DNA of 8,074 nucleotides from Actinomycetota bacterium. GTDB lineage: Bacteria; Actinomycetota; Actinomycetes; Nanopelagicales; Nanopelagicaceae. The notes beneath the pieces were generated by a model. The model saw only the letters and a program-made list of their open reading frames with translations, was not told where the DNA came from and did not search any database. Positions 1-6,380 of the stretch are shown piece by piece (position 1 is the first letter of the stretch; each line of letters starts with the position of its first letter). The position numbers and the translations under genes were made by a program. The stretch spans positions 1 through 8,074 of the forward strand of contig WLIM01000044.1 of NCBI GenBank assembly GCA_009702205.1. The letters are read 5' to 3'.

Positions 1-3000
1 AAATCTTTAAGACCAGATGCTGCTGCTTTCAGGCGCAACATTGATTTTGGTTCAAAAACAATTAGTGGGCGTCGGGCTGGATTAGCCATGTGCCAACGAA
101 GTAAGTGGAAGTAAGAAGCCGGTGAAGAAGGTTGAGCCACGGTCATATTTAGTTCTGCACAAAGTGCGAGGTAGCGCTCAATGCGACCTGAAGAGTGGTC
201 AGGACCTTGACCTTCATAACCATGAGGTAGCAGTAGAACTAGTGAAGAACGCTCGCCCCACTTCTGAAGTGCTGAGGAGATAAATTCATCAATAATTGTT
301 TGCGCGCCATTAGCGAAGTCACCGAATTGGGCTTCCCACATAACTAGAGCATTTTCACGCTCAACCGAATAGCCATATTCAAAGCCCATTGCGGCATATT
401 CAGATAGCAATGAATCAAATACGAAGAATTGATTTTCATCTGAAATTAAAGAACGAAGAGGTGTCCAGTCAGCGCCGGTATTTTGATCAACAATAACTGC
501 GTGACGATTGCTAAATGTTCCGCGTCGGACATCTTGACCAGCAAGACGAATTGGATGACCTTCTAGAAGAAGTGATCCCATTGCAAGTAATTCACCTGTT
601 GACCAATCAACTGTGCCTTCATCTAACATCTCAACGCGCTTAGCTAATTGTGGAGTTAGTTTTGCATGTGGTTGGAAACCTTCAGGAATAGCGCTTTGGG
701 TTGCGACAATCTTGCGAAGAGTTGCTTCATCTACTGCAGTGTTAACACTTTGTGGTGCGGGTGCAACCGGAACGACAATATTTGAATCGTGTTCAGGTTC
801 ACTGTTGTGGACCGCGTTATAAACCGCATCAAGTTGGGCTTGGTAATCGCGCAAGACTTCTTCGGCCTCTTCGACTGTAATGTCCCCACGGCCAATTAGC
901 GCTTCGGTATACAGCTTTCTAGTTGAGCGCTTTGCTTCAATTAATTTATACATAAGTGGCTGTGTGAAACTTGGCTCATCGCCTTCATTGTGTCCACGAC
1001 GGCGGTAGCAAATCATGTCGATTACAACATCTTTATTAAATGTTTGGCGATACTCAAATGCAATTCGGGCTACGCGAACAACGCTCTCTGGATCATCTGC
1101 GTTTACATGAAATACAGGTGCCTGAATCATCTTGGCGACATCAGTTGCATATGTTGAAGAACGAGCTGCATGTGGTGAAGTTGTGAAACCAACTTGGTTA
1201 TTTACAACTACGTGGATTGTTCCGCCAACTCGGTAGCCCTTTAATTGTGAAAGGCTAAGAGTTTCAGAGACAACGCCTTGGCCAGCAAATGCGGCGTCGC
1301 CATGCATCAAAATTGGTAGGACGGTAAATGCTTCTTTAACATTTAATTTATCCTGCTTAGCTCGGGTAATGCCTTCTAATACTGGGTTTACCGCTTCTAG
1401 GTGTGAAGGGTTTGCAGCGAGATAAATCTTTGTTGTGGCACCTGATTCAGCAGTAAATACTCCTGCTGTTCCAAGGTGATATTTCACATCGCCAGAACCG
1501 TGAACTTGGTTCTCTGCGTAATGTCCTTCGAATTCTTGGAATATTTGTCCGTATGACTTACCTGCGATATTTGCAAGAACGTTTAGCCGACCACGGTGTG
1601 GCATACCAATACAAACTTCATCGAGTCCACGATCTGCGGCGGCTGAGATAACTGCATCAAGAAGTGGAATTAAAGTTTCGCCACCTTCAAGTGAGAAGCG
1701 CTTCTGACCAACATATTTTGTCTGAAGGAATGATTCAAAAGCTTCGGCGCTATTTAGTTTGCGCAAAATACGGAGTTGTTCCTCGCGTGGCGCTCTCGGT
1801 GAACCAACTTCAACATGTTCTTGAATCCACTTGCGTTCAGCAGGATTTTCCATATACATGTATTCGATTCCAATTGTGCGGCAGTATGAATCGCGCAGAG
1901 TTCCAAGAATTTTGCGAAGTTTCATTACTGGTTTGCCACCAAAGCCATCGGTTGCGAATTCACGATCAAGATCCCAAAGTGAAAGCCCGTGAGTAACAAC
2001 ATCTAAATCAGGGTGTGAGCGTTGCACATATTCCAGCGGATCTATATCTGCCATCAAGTGGCCAGTGGTTCGGTATGCGTTAATTAATTGTTGAACGCGT
2101 GCAGTCTTGTTAACTTGGTCATCTTTTGTTGCGCGCATATCAACGACCCAACGAATTGGAACGTATGGAATTCGTAGCGCTGCGAAGATCTCGTCGTAGA
2201 AACCATTTTCGCCAAGAAGCAATTCGTGAATTCGCTTTAGGAAGTCACCAGATTGCGCACCTTGAATAATTCGGTGATCGTAAGTACTAGTTAGCGTTAT
2301 AACTTTGCTAATTCCGAGTTCGGCCAATGTATCTTCATTTGCACCGTGAAATTCCGCTGGATAATCCATCGCGCCAACGCCAAGAATTAAGCCTTGACCT
2401 TGAACCAAACGTGGAACAGAGTGCACAGTTCCGATAGTTCCTGGATTAGTAAGTGAAACAGTCGTGCCGGCGAAATCTTCAACAGTTAAAGAGCCACCGC
2501 GTGCTTTGCGAACCGTCTCTTCATATGACGCCCAGAATTGTCCGAAATCTAACTCTTCACAGCCCTTAATTGATGGAACAAGCAATTGACGTGAACCATC
2601 TGGCTTTGCAAGATCGATAGCGATACCAAGATTTATATGTTCTGGCTTTCCAATCGCAGGCTTGCCATCTAATTCACCAAAGAAAGCGTTCATCTCTGGC
2701 ATTTGGCGAATAGCACTAATCATTGCGTAACCGATGATGTGAGTAAATGAAACTTTGCCACCGCGGCTACGCTTTAAATGATTGTTAATAACTGTGCGGT
2801 TATCGATCATTAATTTGGCTGGAACTGCGCGAACACTTGTAGCGGTTGGAACTGTTAGTGAAGCTTCCATACTTTGAACAACACGTGCACTTACCCCGCG
2901 AATTGGTTCAAGAGTTGAAGCGCCAGGACTAACTAAAGTTGGGATTGGTTTAACAATTGGATCGGCCGGTGTGCGAGTTGATGCCACCGAAGCAACAGGT

Positions 3001-3374
3001 GCAACTGGTGTTGCTTGCGCAACTGGTGTTGCTTGCGCAACTGGCGTTGCTTGCGCAACTGGCGTTGAAGTTGCGGAAACTTGAGTTGCGGCTACGGGAA
3101 CTTGAAGTGTGGCCGGATCAGATACTTTCTTTGGAAGTGGTGGATTCCCACCCTTTGGCGCATTGTCTAGCGCTGGAATTACTTTGCCATTTGAAACTGA
3201 ATTTGAAACTGAATTTGAACCAGGTGTGTAGTCGGAGAAAAATTCGCCCCAAGATGCATCTACAGAATTTGGATCCGCTAAAAAGCGTTCATACATTTCA
3301 TCGACTAGCCACTCATTAGGACCAAACGATCCACCAAAGTGATTAGCAGGCGTATTAGATCCAGTTGCCGACAC
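1..3374 (-). CDS. kgd: Multifunctional 2-oxoglutarate dehydrogenase/decarboxylase E1 with fused E2 domain, 3' end missing
   Basis: This is the actinobacterial fused form of 2-oxoglutarate dehydrogenase (Kgd/OdhA), a ThDP enzyme of the TCA cycle. It decarboxylates 2-oxoglutarate and, with partner E2 and E3 subunits, yields succinyl-CoA; the family also shows 2-hydroxy-3-oxoadipate synthase activity. At least 1124 residues are present, with roughly 100-130 lost beyond base 1. Domains in order: an E1 N-terminal helix (NEWLVDEMYERF, residues 20-31); an Ala/Pro linker with ATPVAQ repeats; an E2 acyltransferase-like domain (about 150-400) with DHRIIQG at 366-372 and no lipoyl domain; and the E1 region from about 420. 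E1 motifs are HRGRLN (593-598), the ThDP/Mg site GDAAFAGQG (692-700) with NNQVGFTT (725-732), QDVRRGTFSNRH near 943, and HGYEGQGPDHSSGR from 1051. I chose GTG 3374 because GGGAG lies 8 bases upstream; GTG at 3395 adds seven residues, has no ribosome site and follows an in-frame TAA. The family assignment is very secure. Confidence 0.96.
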   Translation of the reverse strand, partial: MSATGSNTPANHFGGSFGPNEWLVDEMYERFLADPNSVDASWGEFFSDYTPGSNSVSNSVSNGKVIPALDNAPKGGNPPLPKKVSDPATLQVPVAATQVSATSTPVAQATPVAQATPVAQATPVAPVASVASTRTPADPIVKPIPTLVSPGASTLEPIRGVSARVVQSMEASLTVPTATSVRAVPAKLMIDNRTVINNHLKRSRGGKVSFTHIIGYAMISAIRQMPEMNAFFGELDGKPAIGKPEHINLGIAIDLAKPDGSRQLLVPSIKGCEELDFGQFWASYEETVRKARGGSLTVEDFAGTTVSLTNPGTIGTVHSVPRLVQGQGLILGVGAMDYPAEFHGANEDTLAELGISKVITLTSTYDHRIIQGAQSGDFLKRIHELLLGENGFYDEIFAALRIPYVPIRWVVDMRATKDDQVNKTARVQQLINAYRTTGHLMADIDPLEYVQRSHPDLDVVTHGLSLWDLDREFATDGFGGKPVMKLRKILGTLRDSYCRTIGIEYMYMENPAERKWIQEHVEVGSPRAPREEQLRILRKLNSAEAFESFLQTKYVGQKRFSLEGGETLIPLLDAVISAAADRGLDEVCIGMPHRGRLNVLANIAGKSYGQIFQEFEGHYAENQVHGSGDVKYHLGTAGVFTAESGATTKIYLAANPSHLEAVNPVLEGITRAKQDKLNVKEAFTVLPILMHGDAAFAGQGVVSETLSLSQLKGYRVGGTIHVVVNNQVGFTTSPHAARSSTYATDVAKMIQAPVFHVNADDPESVVRVARIAFEYRQTFNKDVVIDMICYRRRGHNEGDEPSFTQPLMYKLIEAKRSTRKLYTEALIGRGDITVEEAEEVLRDYQAQLDAVYNAVHNSEPEHDSNIVVPVAPAPQSVNTAVDEATLRKIVATQSAIPEGFQPHAKLTPQLAKRVEMLDEGTVDWSTGELLAMGSLLLEGHPIRLAGQDVRRGTFSNRHAVIVDQNTGADWTPLRSLISDENQFFVFDSLLSEYAAMGFEYGYSVERENALVMWEAQFGDFANGAQTIIDEFISSALQKWGERSSLVLLLPHGYEGQGPDHSSGRIERYLALCAELNMTVAQPSSPASYFHLLRWHMANPARRPLIVFEPKSMLRLKAAASGLKD
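3001..3067. repeat. 18-bp tandem repeat in the kgd linker, about 3.7 copies
   Basis: The plus-strand unit gcaactggtgttgcttgc occurs at 3001-3018 and 3019-3036. A copy with one change (t to c) follows at 3037-3054, and a partial copy at 3055-3067. Read on the minus strand it encodes repeated ATPVAQ in the Ala/Pro linker between the E1 N-terminal helix and the E2 domain. The unit is a multiple of three, so copy-number changes would keep the frame. Confidence 0.9.
3191..3219. repeat. 12-bp tandem repeat in the kgd N-terminal linker, about 2.4 copies
   Basis: The unit ttgaaactgaat is present at 3191-3202 and 3203-3214, followed by a partial copy. On the minus strand it encodes SNSVSNSVSN, directly after the conserved N-terminal helix block of Kgd. 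Like the 18-bp repeat it preserves the frame and lies in a probably flexible segment. Confidence 0.8.
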
Positions 3375-3382
3375 TTTTGATG

Positions 3383-3387
3383 CTCCC
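3383..3387 (-). promoter_or_regulatory. Ribosome binding site deciding the kgd start
   Basis: On the minus strand GGGAG sits 8 bases before GTG 3374. The upstream in-frame GTG at 3395 has only AT-rich palindromic sequence before it. Translation from 3374 gives a short N-terminus before the conserved FGPNEWLVDEMY block, as in mycobacterial Kgd. Confidence 0.5.
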
Positions 3388-3396
3388 GATTCCACT

Positions 3397-3411
3397 TAAA
3401 TCGTCGATTTA
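3397..3411. promoter_or_regulatory. Perfect 15-bp palindrome, candidate operator at the kgd start
   Basis: TAAATCGTCGATTTA is a perfect inverted repeat of 7-bp arms around one central base. It lies in the intergenic region between the divergent kgd and SDR genes, 22 bases upstream of the preferred kgd GTG (3374) and one base from the alternative GTG (3395). The arms are short and end in A/T, with no following T-run, so it looks more like a protein-binding site than a terminator. The binding regulator is unknown. Confidence 0.4.
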
Positions 3412-3541
3412 TTAAGCATTTACTAACACGAGTCTAATAGGCACTGGGGCTTGGGACTATTCCTTGGGGGCACAGATTGGCAAAAATGCACTGTGATAAC
3501 CGCCCCATTGCCACTTTTTCAGCAGGAAATCTCCATCAATT

Positions 3542-4291
3542 ATGGGCAGAGTTGCCGCCATGAATTCGCAGATATCAAACTCAGCAGATCGCCCGCTTGC
3601 CATTGTTACGGGTGGCTCGCGCGGACTTGGTTATGTAGTGGCAAAAGAGCTTTCGCAATTAGGAAATCGAGTTCTAATTGTCAGCAAAGATCCAGAGCGG
3701 GCTGCGAAGAGTGCATCTGAAATTGGCTGCGAATTTGAAACCGTCGATTTTCAGGATTTAGATGCCACCCAAATTAAGTTCCAAGATATTGCTGCCAAAT
3801 ATGGCACCCCAAAAATATTAGTTCTGGCTCATGGCGTAATGAGTGAAAAAATGTCAAAGACACTTCGAACCACAACTCAAGAGTGGCGCCGGGTAATGGC
3901 AATCAATTTAGATTCCGTTTTTATTGCAATAAATGCAATTGCACCTGCAATGGCAGAGGCACGCGATGGTCGAGTAATTATTTTTACAGCATGTCTAGGA
4001 AGAATGTCAGGGCCAGGAAATGCCGGGGGACTTGCGCCGTATCGAATTAGTAAAGCAGGAGTAAATGCGTTGGTTCGAAATCTTGCTCACGAAACTGGAC
4101 AAGGCGGTCGAGGATTTTTAGTTGATGCAACTTGTCCTAATCACAGTCGCACGGACATGGGCGGCCCTGATGCACCAAGATCAGCGGAAGAAGGCGCAGC
4201 AACTGCAATTTGGCTGGCGACAAGAAATTTTGAAACTGGAAAAGATCAGACTGGTTTATTCTGGGAAGATCAACAAATTATTCCCTGGTAG
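3542..4291 (+). CDS. Short-chain dehydrogenase/reductase with a substituted catalytic serine
   Basis: This 249-residue protein has the classical SDR Rossmann fold of NAD(P)-dependent oxidoreductases; the substrate cannot be told. Visible motifs are the cofactor-binding TGGSRGLG (residues 23-30), LAHG (95-98) where NNAG is usual, the structural Asn in INLDSVF (N122), and the active-site YRISK with Y167 and K171. The C-terminal half has the RTDMGGPDAPRSAEEGA block (203-219) and ends in IIPW, as in a subgroup of carbonyl-reductase-like SDRs. Where that subgroup has SSG, this protein has T149-A150-C151, so the catalytic serine appears replaced by alanine. The start is uncertain. ATG 3542 has AGGA 14 bases upstream, longer than ideal; ATG 3560 has only GAG 8 bases upstream and would give 243 residues. 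The gene is divergent from kgd and ends 11 bases before a converging gene. I see no convincing promoter. Confidence 0.88.
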   Translation: MGRVAAMNSQISNSADRPLAIVTGGSRGLGYVVAKELSQLGNRVLIVSKDPERAAKSASEIGCEFETVDFQDLDATQIKFQDIAAKYGTPKILVLAHGVMSEKMSKTLRTTTQEWRRVMAINLDSVFIAINAIAPAMAEARDGRVIIFTACLGRMSGPGNAGGLAPYRISKAGVNALVRNLAHETGQGGRGFLVDATCPNHSRTDMGGPDAPRSAEEGAATAIWLATRNFETGKDQTGLFWEDQQIIPW

Positions 4292-4302
4292 GAAAGTAAA
4301 AA

Positions 4303-4680
4303 TTACTCCTTGCCGTTGTAACCAAAGAGCGCAGAAACCAATGTAATTGCGCCAAGTAGAGCAAGTGGAATTCCGACTAAAAACAAACCGCCAGAAATCA
4401 TGTAGTAAGAGACGCCAATTGCAATCAAATTAGCTAGAACTGCGGGGGCTCGCCCATAAGAGCGGCGACGGGCGAAACCCGTGGATGCAAAGTAAAGCCC
4501 GATTGCGCCAATGCTTGCGAAAATAATCTCGCCGATAAGAGCAGATGGCCAAGTTGCAGTTGAGAAGACAGTGGCAAGCAATAAATAGATGACGATTCCA
4601 ATAAGTATCAGTGATTCAATTCGGAGCAACCAGATAGCGGCAGTTCTAGATCTTTCATAGAACGAATCACTTAACTTCAT
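4303..4680 (-). CDS. Small membrane protein of unknown function, four predicted helices
   Basis: I do not recognise this 125-residue protein. Hydrophobic stretches at about 17-39, 47-69, 78-97 and 98-119 suggest four membrane-spanning helices. A basic loop, RRRSYGR (71-77), lies between helices 2 and 3, and a short charged N-terminus and GKE tail flank the core. There is no signal peptidase site and no catalytic motif. ATG 4680 is well supported: AGGAG at 4686-4690 sits 5 bases upstream, and the hydrophobic pattern continues through the whole frame. The gene converges on the SDR gene and diverges from the degenerate GGDEF gene, sharing an 85-base intergenic region with it. That arrangement leaves open shared regulation with the GGDEF/pilus side, but nothing in the protein indicates a role there. 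Confidence 0.8.
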   Translation of the reverse strand: MKLSDSFYERSRTAAIWLLRIESLILIGIVIYLLLATVFSTATWPSALIGEIIFASIGAIGLYFASTGFARRRSYGRAPAVLANLIAIGVSYYMISGGLFLVGIPLALLGAITLVSALFGYNGKE

Positions 4681-4695
4681 CCGAGCTCCTCATTT

Positions 4696-4724
4696 GTTCT
4701 AGGAATAGGTGCGTTTAGAGCCAA
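4696..4724 (-). promoter_or_regulatory. Possible promoter of the small membrane protein gene
   Basis: On the minus strand, TTGGCT (4724-4719, 4 of 6 matches to TTGACA) and TAGAAC (4701-4696, 4 of 6 matches to TATAAT) are 17 bases apart. Transcription would begin a few bases before the AGGAG ribosome site of the gene starting at 4680. The matches are moderate, so this is a candidate only. Confidence 0.3.
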
Positions 4725-4731
4725 ACTCTAA
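4715..4731. promoter_or_regulatory. Inverted repeat in a divergent promoter region, candidate operator
   Basis: TTAGAG and CTCTAA form a perfect 6-bp inverted repeat around the 5-base centre CCAAA. It overlaps the proposed -35 box of the leftward membrane-protein gene and lies about 14 bases upstream of the -10 box of the rightward GGDEF-like gene. It is therefore placed where one regulator could affect both. The arms are short and could occur by chance. Confidence 0.25.
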
Positions 4732-4744
4732 TGCATGAAAAACC

Positions 4745-4750
4745 TATTAT
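4745..4750 (+). promoter_or_regulatory. Possible -10 box of the degenerate GGDEF gene
   Basis: TATTAT matches the -10 consensus at 5 of 6 positions and ends 15 bases before ATG 4766. Transcription would start near 4757, leaving a leader of about 9 bases with no Shine-Dalgarno motif. That fits a nearly leaderless mRNA, which is common in Actinobacteria. No good -35 box lies at the expected distance. Confidence 0.35.
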
Positions 4751-4765
4751 CGCTAGCCTGACTAA

Positions 4766-5224
4766 ATGAAAGTCGAATTTTCGAATAACGGATTAATAGA
4801 TTCCTTAACTGGGGCACCCGCCCCTCGCAATTTCTTCGAGAATTTAGAACGTGAAATTTCAAAATCTCAACGCCTCTACCAACCTCTTGCAATAATGACA
4901 TTTAAATATTTGACCACTGCTAGTGAAGGTGATTCTGAAAAAGAATTAATAGAACTGGGGCGTTCGATAAAAAAGAATATGCGCAAAGGTGACTTCTACT
5001 CACGCATCGCTCAAGATGGATTCTGGGTTTGCCTTCATGCCAATGAGAATGATTCTGCAGATTCCAAAAAAAGATTTAGTAAAGCACTTTTAAATGTTTT
5101 CAATCAAGAAAAATCAAAAGCAACATTTAGTAAGAGCAAAGTAGAAATCTCGATAAATTTATGGAGCCCAGAAATGAGTAAGGCTGCTTGGATTAGGGCT
5201 ATCGATCTTTCATACTTTGACTAA
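4766..5224 (+). CDS. Degenerate GGDEF-domain protein with retained RxxD inhibitory-site motif
   Basis: This 152-residue protein is a stand-alone, divergent GGDEF (diguanylate-cyclase-like) domain. It opens with DSLTG (12-16) and RNFF (21-24), matching the family's DxLTGxxNRxxF entry. The region RKGDFYSRIAQDGFWVCL (73-90) aligns with the family's RxxDxxxRxGGDEFxxxL. The signature is AQDGF (82-86), so both glycines and the glutamate are lost and cyclase activity is very unlikely. R73 and D76 fall at the RxxD inhibitory-site position, five residues before the signature, where canonical enzymes bind cyclic-di-GMP. VEISINLW (126-133) resembles the later VxxSIGxA strand. I see no membrane segment, sensor domain or EAL domain, so it is probably cytoplasmic. 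No Shine-Dalgarno precedes ATG 4766. It lies 124 bases upstream of tadA on the same strand, so a regulatory role for the pilus is plausible. The domain call is fairly sure; cyclic-di-GMP binding is inference. Confidence 0.75.
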   Translation: MKVEFSNNGLIDSLTGAPAPRNFFENLEREISKSQRLYQPLAIMTFKYLTTASEGDSEKELIELGRSIKKNMRKGDFYSRIAQDGFWVCLHANENDSADSKKRFSKALLNVFNQEKSKATFSKSKVEISINLWSPEMSKAAWIRAIDLSYFD

Positions 5225-5348
5225 TTCCAGAAAGTATTAAATCACGCACATAGCAGAGCAATTTACTTTGTGTAACTTTTTAAAAGATTTTAACTCTGGA
5301 TGTTAATAGGTATGTTCTAGCGGCCATTTTCTGATATTTGATACCCAG

Positions 5349-6380
5349 ATGAATACAAAGACATTTGGCCCGCTACAAGATTTAATGGAAGATAGTGAAA
5401 TTGAAGAAGTTTGGATCAATTCTCCAAATAGAATTTTCATCGCTCGTAAAGGTATTAGTGAATTAACAAACTTAACTCTTACTTTTGATGAAGTGCGAAA
5501 CCTCGTTGAAAGACTACTTATGTGGGGAGGTCGACGACTCGATCTCTCGCATCCCTTTGTAGATGCCAGATTGCCTGATGGCAGTAGGTTGCATGTGGCT
5601 ATTCCGGAAATAACTGCTCAATTCTGGGCCGTCAATATTCGCAAACATTTAATTCGAGGTAAGTCACTTTCCGAATTAGCAAAAATTGGGGTCATGTCTG
5701 ATGAGGTTTGTAATTTTCTTGTTAAAAGTGTGGAAGCTGGCTTAAACATTTTAGTTAGTGGTTCCACCCAAGCAGGTAAAACTACTCTTTTAAATGCACT
5801 AGTCAGTGCGGTCCCACTAAAAAGCCGGGTCATAACTATTGAAGAAGTATTTGAACTTCGACCTAAACTTCCAGATTGCGTAGCACTTCAAACTAAGCCA
5901 GCAAATCTTCAGGGCGAAGGTGCAATTCCACTGCGCCGCTTAATTAAAGAAGCACTTCGTATGCGGCCCTCTCAAATAGTTGTGGGAGAAATACGCGAGG
6001 CTGAGTCTCTTGACTTACTCATTGCACTCAACTCTGGACTTCCAGGAATGGCAACAATTCATGCGAATTCCGCGAAAGATGCAATAAGTAAATTGCAAAC
6101 ACTTCCACTACTTGCAGGTGAGAATATTTCTCACAAATTCATCGCACCTGTAGTTGCTGCAGCTATTGATTTAGTTGTTCATGTGTCAATTGCTTCCGAT
6201 GGTGTTCGCCGAATAATGGAGATTGCCGAAGTAACAGGTCGAATTGAAGTTGACCGAGTAGAGGTAGAGATGCTTTACAAATTTAAGCCGTTGCCAAAGC
6301 CAGGATATGAAAGAGGGCTTCAAGATCCCATGCATATTTTCCTCGAACCTACGAGAGAGCTGGAGAACGAGAATGGCTAA
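5349..6380 (+). CDS. tadA: TadA/CpaF-family pilus assembly ATPase
   Basis: This 343-residue protein is the cytoplasmic secretion ATPase (T2SSE/GspE fold) that powers Flp/Tad-type pilus assembly by acting on the TadB/TadC membrane platform. Walker A is GSTQAGKTT (138-146, K144). The acidic box is ITIEEVFEL (162-170). Walker B is IVVGEIR (210-216) with catalytic E214, preceded by RMRPSQ, and the His box is TIHANSA (236-242, H238). The N-terminal part has the usual GPLQDLMEDSEIEEVWINSPNRI entry (7-29) but no long extension, so it is shorter than many 400-500 residue CpaF proteins. The GSTQAGKTT and SGLPGMATIHANS wording matches an actinobacterial CpaF subgroup. ATG 5349 has no Shine-Dalgarno; in-frame upstream codons hold no standard start before a TAG at 5307, so translation is probably leaderless or SD-independent. 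A weak -10-like TATGTT lies at 5311-5316. The stop overlaps the tadB start by 8 bases, indicating an operon. Confidence 0.95.
   Translation: MNTKTFGPLQDLMEDSEIEEVWINSPNRIFIARKGISELTNLTLTFDEVRNLVERLLMWGGRRLDLSHPFVDARLPDGSRLHVAIPEITAQFWAVNIRKHLIRGKSLSELAKIGVMSDEVCNFLVKSVEAGLNILVSGSTQAGKTTLLNALVSAVPLKSRVITIEEVFELRPKLPDCVALQTKPANLQGEGAIPLRRLIKEALRMRPSQIVVGEIREAESLDLLIALNSGLPGMATIHANSAKDAISKLQTLPLLAGENISHKFIAPVVAAAIDLVVHVSIASDGVRRIMEIAEVTGRIEVDRVEVEMLYKFKPLPKPGYERGLQDPMHIFLEPTRELENENG

Noticed and set aside
3001..3067. Possible CRISPR array
   Set aside because: The 18-bp units are directly adjacent with no spacers and lie in a coding linker.
2957..3319. Plus-strand open frame with LLAQL repeats across the kgd linker
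   Set aside because: The repeated peptide is just the antisense reading of the 18-bp tandem repeat encoding ATPVAQ in kgd; the minus-strand reading is the conserved protein.
3477..3500. TTGGCA with GATAAC as a promoter for the SDR gene
   Set aside because: The spacing is only 12 bases, too short for a normal -35/-10 pair, and no better pair was found in the region.
4295..4307. AGTAA-AAA-TTACT hairpin between the converging SDR and membrane-protein genes as a bidirectional terminator
   Set aside because: The stem is only 5 bp and mostly A/T, overlaps the stop codon at 4303-4305, and has no T-run. It is too weak to call.
5276..5286. CTTTTTAAAAG palindrome upstream of tadA as an operator
   Set aside because: It is a short A/T run that would arise easily by chance in this AT-rich spacer and does not extend further.
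6307..6372. Upstream ATG at 6307 as the tadB start
   Set aside because: It would place 22 extra residues inside the tadA C-terminal coding region and lacks the GGAG spacing seen before ATG 6373.
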